From Dehalococcoidia bacterium UBA1141 (GTDB lineage Bacteria; Chloroflexota; Dehalococcoidia; Lucifugimonadales; UBA3495): 26,490 nucleotides of DNA. Shown here piece by piece: positions 1 through 7,417 of the stretch; positions within the stretch are counted from its first letter, which is position 1, and each line of letters starts with the position of its first letter. The notes below the pieces were generated by a model. It worked only from the letters and a program-made list of their open reading frames with translations, was not told where the DNA came from and did not search any database. The translations under genes were made by a program, and so were the position numbers. Where the stretch lies: the NCBI GenBank assembly GCA_002311385.1, contig DCAE01000121.1:23813-50302 (forward strand), written 5' to 3'.

Positions 1-84
1 ACTGACTTAAGTTCAACTAGCCAGGTACTATTAACCTAAGTACGAAGGTCCGGTTCCACCTCACTCCTCGTCCTCAGCAACTAG

Positions 85-117
85 AAGGTTCTTGAAAAAG
101 AGCCTTTTGTTGTTTGT
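85..117 (+). terminator. Probable intrinsic terminator
   Basis: AAGGTTCTT (85-93), loop GAAA, and AAGAGCCTT (98-106) form a nine-base-pair stem with one G-U pair. It is followed on the plus strand by the T-rich run TTGTTGTTTG. It would end a transcript entering from the left edge. The stem is only moderately GC-rich. Confidence 0.45.
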
Positions 118-209
118 GCCAAATTTCTCTTCCCCAGTCCACTAAGTCAACATCCATGCGTCGACCGCCAGTGTTCCTTCCATCTTGGAGCAGTACAATG
201 TACAAATAT

Positions 210-238
210 TTGAACTAGATCGATTATTCGATTACAAA
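210..238 (+). promoter_or_regulatory. Possible promoter with palindromic spacer for the GMC gene
   Basis: TTGAAC (210-215) and TACAAA (233-238) are 17 bases apart, and each matches four of six consensus positions. The spacer contains the inverted repeat ATCGA-TTAT-TCGAT (219-232), the position where a dimeric repressor often binds. A second palindrome, GTACAATGTAC, lies at 193-203. This is pattern matching only. Confidence 0.28.
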
Positions 239-375
239 GTTTAAGCGCCAGAGAACTTGCCATGAAGCTGGAAAAGCCGAGCACGGCAGTCCTCGGCGAA
301 AAAACTAGTTAGAAGAATCCGCTTTATCCATAACGCTAACAGAGTAAGGCACCAAAATAGCGAGAGGATTCGACC

Positions 376-1908
376 GTGAAATACGACTACATCATCGTGG
401 GCGGAGGTTCGGCGGGTTGCGTTCTGGCGGCCCGTCTGTCCGAAAAACCAGGCAGTTCCGTGTTGCTGCTGGAAGCCGGGCAGGATTACCCGGATATTGA
501 CCACCTCCCGGACGAACTTAAATTTGGTTACCATCCCCTCGCTTCTTTCGAGGGCGCAGATCACAACTGGTCATTCAGGGGGACCGCGACTACCGGTTCT
601 TCCCGAGAGATTCCAGTCCCTCGGGGCAAGGTGATGGGCGGCTCCAGCGCCATAAATGTCCAGGCTTTCATCAGGGGAGTGCCTGAAGACTATGACGGGT
701 GGGCTGCCCTTGGCAACGAAGAATGGAGCTTTGTTAACATCCTAGCTGATTTTCGCAAGTCAGAGGCTGACCTGGACATCAGAGACGACTTCCACGGTTC
801 TGACGGGCCGATTCCCGTGCGCCGTCACAAACGTGAGAATTGGAATCCCGACCAAGAGGCCTTCTTCCAGGCTTGCCTGACAGCAGGCTTCCCACAGATA
901 GAGGACCACAACAACCCGGATGCCACGGGAGTTGGCGCCTTTCCAATGAACAACCCCGAGGGAATCCGAATGAGCACCGCACTCACCTATATCAACCCGA
1001 TCCGCCACCGGCTCAATCTGACAATTCGGGCAAACGTGCTGGTACGGCGCATCGTATTCGACGGTAGTCGGGCCAAGGGTGTCGAATTGGATAGCGGCGG
1101 AGAGCGGTTCGTGGTTGAGGGAGAGGAGATTATTTTAAGCGCCGGGGCGATCGGATCGCCTCATATCCTCATGCTATCCGGGGTGGGTCCCGCAAAACAA
1201 CTTCAAGCCCAAGGTGTGCTCCTAGTCTTGGACTCGCCCGGAGTGGGGCAGAATCTACGGGACCATCCGCTGGTATTCACCCGCTACCTGATCCCCGAGG
1301 GATATTCGATTGACCCCAACGCACCGTGGGCCCAACTTTGCCTGCGTTATACTGCCGAAGGCTCATCCACGCGGGACGACCTGATGATATTACCCTCTTC
1401 CTCATCACCTTTCTCACCTGAAGAAGCCCCTGTTGTCCGCATTGGATGTGGGCTGGAACTACCGGTCGGCTCGGGTGAGTTGACCCTTCGTTCGAGCAAT
1501 CCCGAAGTCCAACCGCAGATTAACTATCATTATTTGGAAGAGCCGTGGGACATCCAGCGTATGCGAGAGGGCGTTAGGCTGGCGGTCAGCCTGGCGGAAC
1601 ATGAAGCTTACAAGGGCATCGTTGCAGAGAGAGTCAGTCCCACCGACTCGGATTTGGCTACCGACGACGCACTGGACGCTTGGCTTTTGGCCAATGTCTC
1701 CAGCTTTCAGCACGTCTCCGGCACCTGCAAAATGGGACCGACCTCCGATCCCTTGGCGGTGGTAGACCAGTACTGTAAAGTTCGGGGAATCGAGAGGCTG
1801 AGGGTTGCGGACGCATCTATATTTCCTGACATCGTCAGGGCCAATACCAATGCCACCGTGGTCATGATTGGCGAACGTGTGGCTGGGTTTATCCGCCAAG
1901 GGCGATAG
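376..1908 (+). CDS. GMC-family FAD-dependent oxidoreductase (choline/alcohol dehydrogenase-like)
   Basis: A 510-residue flavoprotein of the glucose-methanol-choline family, which oxidises an alcohol to an aldehyde or ketone using FAD; the substrate is not predictable. The N-terminus carries the Rossmann FAD motif IIVGGGSAGCVLAARL (about residues 6-21). The first GMC signature, PRGKVMGGSSAIN, is near residue 82, and the second, SAGAIGSPHILMLSG, near 255. The C-terminal catalytic pair is visible as His in SFQHVSGTCKMG and Asn in RANTNATV. Length is normal for the family. The start is GTG at 376, preceded by GAGAGG at 362-367 with suitable spacing. It is followed on the same strand, 80 bases later, by an SDR gene, so the two may oxidise the same compound in successive steps. 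No signal peptide is evident, so it is probably cytoplasmic. Confidence 0.93.
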   Translation: MKYDYIIVGGGSAGCVLAARLSEKPGSSVLLLEAGQDYPDIDHLPDELKFGYHPLASFEGADHNWSFRGTATTGSSREIPVPRGKVMGGSSAINVQAFIRGVPEDYDGWAALGNEEWSFVNILADFRKSEADLDIRDDFHGSDGPIPVRRHKRENWNPDQEAFFQACLTAGFPQIEDHNNPDATGVGAFPMNNPEGIRMSTALTYINPIRHRLNLTIRANVLVRRIVFDGSRAKGVELDSGGERFVVEGEEIILSAGAIGSPHILMLSGVGPAKQLQAQGVLLVLDSPGVGQNLRDHPLVFTRYLIPEGYSIDPNAPWAQLCLRYTAEGSSTRDDLMILPSSSSPFSPEEAPVVRIGCGLELPVGSGELTLRSSNPEVQPQINYHYLEEPWDIQRMREGVRLAVSLAEHEAYKGIVAERVSPTDSDLATDDALDAWLLANVSSFQHVSGTCKMGPTSDPLAVVDQYCKVRGIERLRVADASIFPDIVRANTNATVVMIGERVAGFIRQGR

Positions 1909-1988
1909 AGTTGGATTATTGAGGGTCCAACGATGCTCGGCGACTATTTTTGGCAATCTTAATAGATAAAAATTATGGGAGAAATAAT

Positions 1989-2741
1989 ATGCGTTTGGAA
2001 GGCAAGGTCGCCTTAATCAGTGGCGGCGCCAGAGGAATGGGGGCTGAGGAAGCCAGGATGTTCGCCCGGGAAGGCGCCAAAGTCGTTATTGGCGACGTGT
2101 TGGAAGAAGAAGGTCGCAAGACCGAGGCCGAAATCAATGAGACCGGTGGCCAGTGCGTCTTTATCCCCTTGGACGTCACCGATGAGGCTCAGTGGAACAA
2201 CGCAGTCTCGGAGGCGGTGTCGCGATTTGGCAGATTAAATATTCTGGTGAACAACGCCGGGATAACTTCGGGGCGGACTACCGTGGAGGACACCACCGAA
2301 GAACTTTGGGATAGGGTGATGGACGTGAATGCCAAGGGCGTTTTCCTAGGGACCAAAGCGGCCATTCCCCACATGCGAAACGCCGGAGGCGGATCAATCA
2401 TCAACATATCCTCGATCTTCGGGATAGTCGGCAGCGGCGGTTCGACGAGCTACCACGCCTCCAAGGGCGCGGTTCGCCTATTCACGAAATCAACGGCTAT
2501 TCAATATGCCAAAGAGTCCATACGCGCTAATTCCATACACCCCGGTCCCATCGACACGCCGATGACTGAAGCGTCCCGGGAGGAGCGCGAAATCAACCAG
2601 CGCTTCTTAAACAATACGCCTATGGGTAGGTGGGCTCGACCTGAAGAAGTGGCATTCGGGGTCCTGTACCTGGCGTCGGACGAATCGTCTTTCGTCACCG
2701 GCAGCGAACTGGTGATAGACGGGGGCTGGACGGCCCAGTAG
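1989..2741 (+). CDS. Short-chain dehydrogenase/reductase (SDR, classical type)
   Basis: A classical NAD(P)-dependent SDR of about 250 residues. Seen in the protein: cofactor-binding GGARGMG near residue 12, the NNAG motif (VNNAGITSG), catalytic Ser in NISSIFG, the YHASK catalytic Tyr/Lys motif, and the C-terminal SELVIDGGW typical of FabG-like SDRs. The reading frame is open from 1950, but the ATG at 1989 is preferred: GGGAG at 1977-1981 sits seven bases upstream and the protein then starts at the usual MRLEGKVALISGG. It probably forms a unit with the GMC oxidoreductase upstream, acting on a hydroxyl or keto group. The substrate is unknown. Confidence 0.92.
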   Translation: MRLEGKVALISGGARGMGAEEARMFAREGAKVVIGDVLEEEGRKTEAEINETGGQCVFIPLDVTDEAQWNNAVSEAVSRFGRLNILVNNAGITSGRTTVEDTTEELWDRVMDVNAKGVFLGTKAAIPHMRNAGGGSIINISSIFGIVGSGGSTSYHASKGAVRLFTKSTAIQYAKESIRANSIHPGPIDTPMTEASREEREINQRFLNNTPMGRWARPEEVAFGVLYLASDESSFVTGSELVIDGGWTAQ

Positions 2742-2886
2742 CTCGGCGACCATCCTTGCCTCCATAAAATTGGCGTTTCGTTGGTCCAGAAATGCGTCCA
2801 AGTTAATTAGGTATGGTTGCGGCTGGCACGGGAGGCTCATGACCTTCTGGAAGGGCAAATGGCTGGAAAGCGGAGCTTCCTCCCAT

Positions 2887-3738
2887 CTACAGCCGCACCC
2901 GCTTTTGGCCCTCGCCGCTTTGGGCGACAACCAGCGCCCCAAACCCAGGTTGGCTTGCCTCATCAAGAAAGGTCCAGGTTAATGCCGCCACGCCTTCATC
3001 CATCATTTCGTTTTGCAATTCCCAGTTGGGTTGCAATACATGGTTGCGATAATAATCCATTAGAACATCCACCGGCATTTCCGTTTTCAGCAGCACAGTC
3101 GCGCTATATTCACCGTTGCCGCCGCCACTTCCGCTGGATATCGTCTGGACACCGGTGGGTGGAGCCAGGCTTGGCAACGCCGCTTGCGGAGTCGCTTGGA
3201 TTCGCTGGGCCGTGGCGGTTACTGACCCGCTCTGGCTAGATTGTTCGGCAAAGGGGCAAGCCTCTTCAGCAACCATCACAAGGGCGGGAAAACTAAGCCG
3301 CCATGCTCCATCCTCCATCAACATCGGGAAAGGAAAAGCGAAGGCAAAACCTGCGGCCAGCCCAACGGAGCCATCATTCGGCTGGTCCCTGAGAGCCAAC
3401 TGCATCAAGGCACTGGAAGGGTTCTCAAGGTCCAAAAAGACGGTCTTTACCTCTGCGTTGGGAAAAGATGACTCGCCGCTAATCATCGACGCTTGCATCT
3501 GCTCGACAGTACACCGCTCCCTGATGTCGCTTACGAAAATTGCGTGGAGAGCGGCAGCGTCCTTTGATTTGATTGACGCCGAAAAAGTATCGAATAACCC
3601 TTGTCCAGCCTGCTTGAGCTCCTGCGCAGTTGGCTGCGCCAAGCCAGGCGTCTCAGTAGGTGCTGCGTTTCCACCGCAGGCGACCAACAAGGTCAGTAGA
3701 GTGATGGAAAGCGTCACGATTGCGATTGATTGCTTCAT
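2887..3738 (-). CDS. Putative lipoprotein of unknown function
   Basis: A predicted secreted lipoprotein of 283 residues. From the ATG at 3738 it begins with a short basic stretch, a hydrophobic segment and a lipobox (LLVACGG), so Cys at about residue 21 would be lipidated; a Pro/Thr-rich linker follows. Residues about 40-140 (a FSASIKSKDAAALHAIF-type segment) resemble NTF2/SnoaL-like domains seen in other lipoproteins. A second C-terminal domain of about 80 residues follows a Gly/Ser linker. The frame stays open to 3816, but the signal peptide argues for the internal start; the nearest purine-rich GGGGA lies rather far, about 14 bases, from this ATG. It is the distal gene of a minus-strand block of small unknown genes. 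The domain assignments are weak inferences. Confidence 0.72.
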   Translation of the reverse strand: MKQSIAIVTLSITLLTLLVACGGNAAPTETPGLAQPTAQELKQAGQGLFDTFSASIKSKDAAALHAIFVSDIRERCTVEQMQASMISGESSFPNAEVKTVFLDLENPSSALMQLALRDQPNDGSVGLAAGFAFAFPFPMLMEDGAWRLSFPALVMVAEEACPFAEQSSQSGSVTATAQRIQATPQAALPSLAPPTGVQTISSGSGGGNGEYSATVLLKTEMPVDVLMDYYRNHVLQPNWELQNEMMDEGVAALTWTFLDEASQPGFGALVVAQSGEGQKRVRL

Positions 3739-3872
3739 TGTTCTTGTTTTGTTCCCCTTTTGATAATGCCTTTTGCCGTTGCTCGTTTCGTTCTTTTTAC
3801 ACGAACGGACAATCAAAATAAATGCTTAACACCCAGATTCGCGACCGTTAAAGTCCAGTCGTGCGTGGCAAT

Positions 3873-4271
3873 CTATTGGGGTTGCCGGTTTTCCGAATCG
3901 GCATCCCACTGAATCGTTCCATCCACCAAGAATTGGTCGCCGCAATCCAAGCAATCATGGACAATGCCGTATTCCGGCGCTCCCACCAACCGGGTATTAT
4001 GGGAGTTGCATGCCCAACACCAGATTGTGTGACTGCGCCATTTCCACTCGCTGTCTGTTTCTACGCAAGCACGTTCAAGAAGAATTCTGTAAACGATTTC
4101 GGCGTCTTTAATGGCATCAGCTGGTGCCTGCTCCAGAGCCTCAGTCAATATTCGTATAATCGATGGACTAGATTCAGGGTCCGACGAAACCTGCGCTACT
4201 CTGTCTTTCCAGCCCTCGGTCTCCCAATCCGTTAAAACGGAGTCGTATTTTTCTGCCGTCGCGTTGGTCAT
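3873..4271 (-). CDS. Small zinc-ribbon protein of unknown function
   Basis: A 132-residue protein with a Glu/Ala-rich helical N-terminal half and a C-terminal zinc ribbon formed by two cysteine pairs, CWAC (about residue 88) and CLDC (about residue 109), some 20 residues apart. Such a ribbon could bind nucleic acid or a protein partner; nothing identifies the role. GGGGAGGG lies about eight bases upstream of the ATG, a strong ribosome-binding site that supports this start. It lies between the lipoprotein gene downstream and two tiny unknown genes upstream on the same strand. Confidence 0.6.
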   Translation of the reverse strand: MTNATAEKYDSVLTDWETEGWKDRVAQVSSDPESSPSIIRILTEALEQAPADAIKDAEIVYRILLERACVETDSEWKWRSHTIWCWACNSHNTRLVGAPEYGIVHDCLDCGDQFLVDGTIQWDADSENRQPQ

Positions 4272-4369
4272 GGTTGATTCCCTCCCCTAAATTAGTGCTC
4301 TTAATTCTTAGACGCAGCCCACCCCTTAAAAGTTCCATCCAAATAACTTTCTATCAGAACAAAAATAGC

Positions 4370-4627
4370 CTAGTGGGGCCTACACAACTCGCTGGCAAGG
4401 CCGTCGAATGCCCTAGCCCGGACCTCGGCCAACGCACGGTTCCCATGCTCCCTCTCGGACATTGGTGGCCCTGCTGCAAATCTCACGATATTTCCAAGCA
4501 CATGGGCGATGGGCATAAAGAATTTCTTGACCGCGCTGACTTCATTGGCCCGCCCTTGTTTATCATCAGCGGGAATCTTGATCTGCTGACTCGTGAGAAT
4601 TGCCGGAGCGTCCAATGTATCATTCAT
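4370..4627 (-). CDS. Small hypothetical protein (85 aa)
   Basis: I do not recognise this family. The 85-residue product starts MNDTLDAPAILT, has a mid-region FFMPIAHVLGNIVRF that could be an amphipathic or buried helix, and ends in an Arg/Glu/Ala-rich segment. The main support is a near-perfect AGGAGG seven bases before the ATG at 4627, plus the same strand and spacing as neighbours with equally strong ribosome-binding sites. No catalytic motif is visible. It could still be a chance frame. Confidence 0.45.
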   Translation of the reverse strand: MNDTLDAPAILTSQQIKIPADDKQGRANEVSAVKKFFMPIAHVLGNIVRFAAGPPMSEREHGNRALAEVRARAFDGLASELCRPH

Positions 4628-4678
4628 GAGTACCCCTCCTGCGCCATCAATACTTGTGCCATCAACAATAAATATGAA

Positions 4679-4891
4679 CTAACGGTCGCCGAGCAGATCG
4701 GCGAAAAGTCCGAATACGGAGGATTGGCGCTTGCTCTTTAGAGCAAGCCTTCTGCCTTTTTCCTCCAGGTTTTTGCGGGTCAACCACGTCGGAGCGCTTT
4801 CTTGGTTTCGCACTCTCTCGCGAACTGGCATTTCGTCGCGAATCTTTATGGTGAGCTGCAGGCTAATGTGATTGGCAGTTTGGCGGCGCAT
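4679..4891 (-). CDS. Small basic hypothetical protein (70 aa)
   Basis: An unrecognised, strongly basic 70-residue protein (start MRRQTANHISLQLTIK; many Arg/Lys, including EEKGRRLALKSKRQ near the C-terminus). The frame is open back to 4990, but the ATG at 4891 is chosen because GGAGGG lies nine bases before it. The charge could mean nucleic-acid or membrane-surface binding, but that is a guess. A perfect hairpin, GCTTGCTCT-TT-AGAGCAAGC (4729-4748), lies inside the coding region. It would be the first gene of the minus-strand block that continues to 2887. Confidence 0.42.
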   Translation of the reverse strand: MRRQTANHISLQLTIKIRDEMPVRERVRNQESAPTWLTRKNLEEKGRRLALKSKRQSSVFGLFADLLGDR

Positions 4892-4994
4892 TGGTAGTTT
4901 CCCTCCGCTGGGTGGTTTTCTACCTCTTGATGACTTTAGGTTAAGCCCATCCACGGCTGGTGTAATCAGCAAAGAGCACGATTTAGGCAAGATA

Positions 4995-5022
4995 AAAAGA
5001 CTGGCCGATAGGCCAGTCTTTT
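4995..5022 (-). terminator. Intrinsic terminator of the response-regulator operon
   Basis: A perfect 12-base-pair inverted repeat, AAAAGACTGGCC (4995-5006) and GGCCAGTCTTTT (5011-5022), encloses the four-base loop GATA. Read on the minus strand it lies about 30 bases after the stop of the response-regulator gene and ends in a T run, a textbook Rho-independent terminator. Because both ends are A/T runs it could work in both directions. Confidence 0.85.
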
Positions 5023-5052
5023 GACTGAGTAGTTCCTAGTACTTTCGTACGA

Positions 5053-5703
5053 CTAGAGCTTGATAATACCCTGAGAAATCGCTTTCGTTACTGCCTCCGT
5101 TCGGTGGCTGACTTCCAGTTTTTGGAAAATATTCGCCACATGGGTTTTGACTGTGCTCTCTGTAATTGAGAGATCGCTGGCGATTTGCTTGTTCGCTGAG
5201 CCCCGGGCCATCAACTGCAATACCTCCACTTCCCGCTCGGACAAGGCCCCATGTTCTGGGCCATGGGCGGCACGGTGAGATAGCTCGGTCAACCGGTCCA
5301 ACAACCTCGATACTACGGCGGGGTCAATCAACGACTCGCCCCGATTGACCGTTCGCACCGCCCGGAACAACTCCTCTCTGGAAGTGTCCTTGAACAGATA
5401 CCCTTTGGCCCCGGCTTCGATGGCGTCAAAAATATATTCGTCGGAGTCGTAGGTTGTTAGAACTAGGAACTTTACATCGTCTTGCACGGCGCGGATTTGG
5501 CGCATCGCCTCAACCCCGTCCATATCCGGCATCCGCAGGTCCATCAAGACGACATCCGGATTCAATGCTTTGGTTTTCTCCACGGCTTCCAAACCGTTTT
5601 GGGCCTCGCCGACAACGGTGAAGTCTTCTTCTCTTTCCATCATCACGGACAGGCCATCGCGCACCATTTCATGGTCGTCAACAATCAATACCTTAATGCT
5701 CAC
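5053..5703 (-). CDS. NarL/FixJ-type response regulator
   Basis: A 216-residue two-component response regulator. The receiver domain (about residues 3-120) shows the acidic pair Asp9-Asp10 in IVDDHEMVRDG, the phospho-acceptor Asp55 in LMDLRMPDMDG, the Thr in LTTYDSDEY and the Lys in YLFKDTS. A LuxR-type helix-turn-helix follows at about 150-210 (LSEREVEVLQLMARG, STVKTHVANIFQKL). It would bind DNA when phosphorylated by the kinase encoded just upstream. The start is GTG at 5703, with GAGGA six bases upstream. The operon ends at the strong hairpin at 4995-5022. The regulator is intact, but its partner kinase is broken here, so phosphorylation by this partner is doubtful unless the break is an assembly artefact. 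Confidence 0.93.
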   Translation of the reverse strand: MSIKVLIVDDHEMVRDGLSVMMEREEDFTVVGEAQNGLEAVEKTKALNPDVVLMDLRMPDMDGVEAMRQIRAVQDDVKFLVLTTYDSDEYIFDAIEAGAKGYLFKDTSREELFRAVRTVNRGESLIDPAVVSRLLDRLTELSHRAAHGPEHGALSEREVEVLQLMARGSANKQIASDLSITESTVKTHVANIFQKLEVSHRTEAVTKAISQGIIKL

Positions 5704-5754
5704 TACGTTCCTCGCCTCCCGGCAACCGATTTGGGTCCAGGTCTTTGGTAATCG

Positions 5755-6324
5755 CTATGGCGTGGGTAGGGTCAACCGCACCGACGTGCCTTTGTTTTTG
5801 GCACTATCAATAATCAGTTCACCTGACAACTGCTCTGCTCGTTGCCGCATGCCAATAAGGCCAAAGGAAACCCCGCTTTTTTCTCTACTTACCTTTATCG
5901 GATCGAAACCGGAGCCATCGTCCTTAACCCGTAGCTGCACCTCCCGGGGCAGATACTCAAGTTCAACGCTAACCTGGTTGGCATCGGCGTGGCGTCTGGT
6001 ATTGGTGAGCGATTCTTGGCGTATGCGGAGCAACACCGTTTGGCCATCAGGCGGCAGTTCCCGGCTTTTGCCCGCCCGTTTAAATGCGATTTTCGCTTGA
6101 CCTTCAGCCTCCAACCGCTGAACTTCCCTTTCCAGCGCAACATCTAAGGTCGCTTGCTCCAGAGCGTGGGGCATCAGCCCCCATACGGAGCGTCTCGCTT
6201 CTTGAAGGCCTTCCCGAGCCAATGCCCTGGCTCGGTCAAGATGATCTGGCAGCGCATCGGGGCTAGTTTCCAATGATTGCTCGGCTGCTTCCATCTGGAG
6301 CACGATGCCGGTGAAACCCTGCGC
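5755..6324 (-). pseudogene. Sensor histidine kinase, 5'-truncated (HisKA_3/HATPase_c remnant)
   Basis: The C-terminal part of a NarX/DesK-type kinase that would phosphorylate the adjacent NarL-type regulator. Recognisable sequence begins at AQGFTGIVLQMEAAEQ, normally preceded directly by the phospho-acceptor motif (HDTLAQGF in relatives), so the His and all sensor/membrane parts are missing. The rest is intact: dimerisation helix with QEARRSVWGL, N-box ESLTNTRRHADA, G1 box VKDDGSGFDP, and G2 region SFGLIGMRQRAEQLSG. The frame remains open to 6453, but from about 6325 upstream it is only the reverse complement of the Pro/Thr repeat of the neighbouring gene and is not kinase sequence. The break may be a real deletion or a misassembly. 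The gap to the response regulator is 51 bases. Confidence 0.8.
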
Positions 6325-6600
6325 CGACGCCCACACCATCGACACCCGCGCCCGTGCCAACTCCGACGCCGACGCCAGTGCCCACACAATCGCCAACTGT
6401 GGTCCCAACACCCACCGGCGGTCCGACGCCGACTCCCGGCCCAACCGTCTCACCCACGCCGCCTCTGGCGCCGACCGCTATTCCTACGCCCACACCGACA
6501 TCGACCCCTGCTCCAACGGCTACTCCAGCGCCGACGCTGACTCCTACGCCCGGTTCCACAGCGGCGCCCACTCCCACGCCGGGTCCGCCCACCGGGCAGA
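6318..6600 (+). repeat. Pro/Thr-coding low-complexity repeat
   Basis: A run of short degenerate units such as CCGACGCC, CCCACACC and GCGCCGAC encodes alternating Pro-Thr/Pro-Ala. Its opposite strand gives spurious open frames rich in Gly/Val. The left edge at about 6318-6325 coincides with the break point of the kinase gene, which makes this repeat a plausible site of recombination or of assembly error. Confidence 0.8.
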
Positions 6601-7370
6601 TTGCCATTCGTTCCGACCGTGATGGAAATTGGGAGATATACGTGTTGGACGCCGACGGGTCCAATCCTACCCGCTTGACCAACAATGCTGCCCAAGACAT
6701 TGAGCCTGCTTGGTCGCCCGATGGAAGCAAGATTGCCTTCGCCAGCAACCGTGACGGCAACTGGGGGGTGTACTCGATGAATGCCGATGGCAGCAGCCTG
6801 ACACGCCTCACCAATGAATCGGACACGGATCATTGGCCGGCATGGTCCCCCGATGGGAACAGTATTGCCTTCGTTTCATGGCGAGAGGGTGATGGGGAGA
6901 TTTACCTGATGGACGCTGACGGCTTGAACCAGGTCAACTTAAGCAACGACGTATCAATAAAAGGAGAGCCCATATGGTCGCCCGACGGTTCCAAGATTGC
7001 GTTCCTGACTACTCGTGACGGGAACGATGAAGTCTACTCGATGGACGCCGACGGCTCCAATCAAATCAATCTGACCAACGATGCCGCAAGCGACGGGCCC
7101 GGTTCTTGGTCGCCAGATGGAAATAAACTGGCTTTCTCATCGTCCCGGTCGGGAGACTCTGAGGTTTATATCATGAACGCCGATGGGTCCAACCAGATTA
7201 ATATCAGCAACAATGCCGCCGCAGACAGCGGGCCAACTTGGTCGCCGGATAGCGGTTGGATAGCCTTCACCCGAGGCGACGACATAGTCCTAATGCACAC
7301 CAACGGCTCCAACCAGACCAGTCTGACCAACGGCCCGGGCAGGAACTGGCAGCCTGCGTGGAAGCCCTAA
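6354..7370 (+). CDS. PD40/TolB-type beta-propeller protein, probably missing its 5' end
   Basis: A Pro/Thr/Ala repeat linker (about residues 1-80, PTPTP/APTPT units) is followed by six repeats of about 43 residues with the PD40 pattern SPDGSKIAF...RDGN.EIY.MDADGSN..LTN. Six repeats are enough for one complete TolB-like propeller. Such proteins are normally exported and anchored by an N-terminal signal or transmembrane segment, with the linker spanning the envelope. Here no signal sequence exists: an in-frame TGA lies at 6312-6314, the Pro repeat starts directly after it, and the first start codon is a GTG (6354) inside the repeat without a ribosome-binding site. The gene is therefore probably truncated at its 5' end by the same event that cut the divergent kinase. 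The function of the family is usually carbohydrate or protein binding; no substrate can be named. Confidence 0.8.
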   Translation: MPTPTPTPVPTQSPTVVPTPTGGPTPTPGPTVSPTPPLAPTAIPTPTPTSTPAPTATPAPTLTPTPGSTAAPTPTPGPPTGQIAIRSDRDGNWEIYVLDADGSNPTRLTNNAAQDIEPAWSPDGSKIAFASNRDGNWGVYSMNADGSSLTRLTNESDTDHWPAWSPDGNSIAFVSWREGDGEIYLMDADGLNQVNLSNDVSIKGEPIWSPDGSKIAFLTTRDGNDEVYSMDADGSNQINLTNDAASDGPGSWSPDGNKLAFSSSRSGDSEVYIMNADGSNQINISNNAAADSGPTWSPDSGWIAFTRGDDIVLMHTNGSNQTSLTNGPGRNWQPAWKP

Positions 7371-7417
7371 AGAGCCTTTAAACTAACTTTACCCCTGACT
7401 CAGCGATAGTAGGCTGT

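Larger units (their letters stand above)
1..375. other. Non-coding stretch before the GMC oxidoreductase gene
   Basis: No convincing gene lies here. A reading frame on the plus strand is open only from base 1 to a TAA at 37-39 and could be the last codons of a gene outside the window, but this is too short to judge. The stretch holds a terminator-like hairpin (85-117), a perfect 11-base palindrome GTACA-A-TGTAC (193-203) and a possible promoter around 210-238. The minus-strand reading frame across 241-564 mostly mirrors the start of the GMC gene and is not supported. Confidence 0.6.

Noticed and set aside
241..564. 107-aa minus-strand frame over the start of the GMC gene
   Set aside because: Most of it is antisense to the well-supported GMC coding region; no recognisable motif.
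3116..3763. 215-aa plus-strand frame
   Set aside because: Antisense of the lipoprotein gene, whose signal peptide and lipobox are clear on the other strand.
4729..4748. Perfect hairpin GCTTGCTCT-TT-AGAGCAAGC as a terminator
   Set aside because: It is inside a plausible small coding region and is not followed by a clean T run on either strand; the two-base loop is also unfavourable.
6263..6833. Gly/Val-rich minus-strand frames
   Set aside because: Reverse complement of the Pro/Thr repeat and PD40 coding region; low complexity only.
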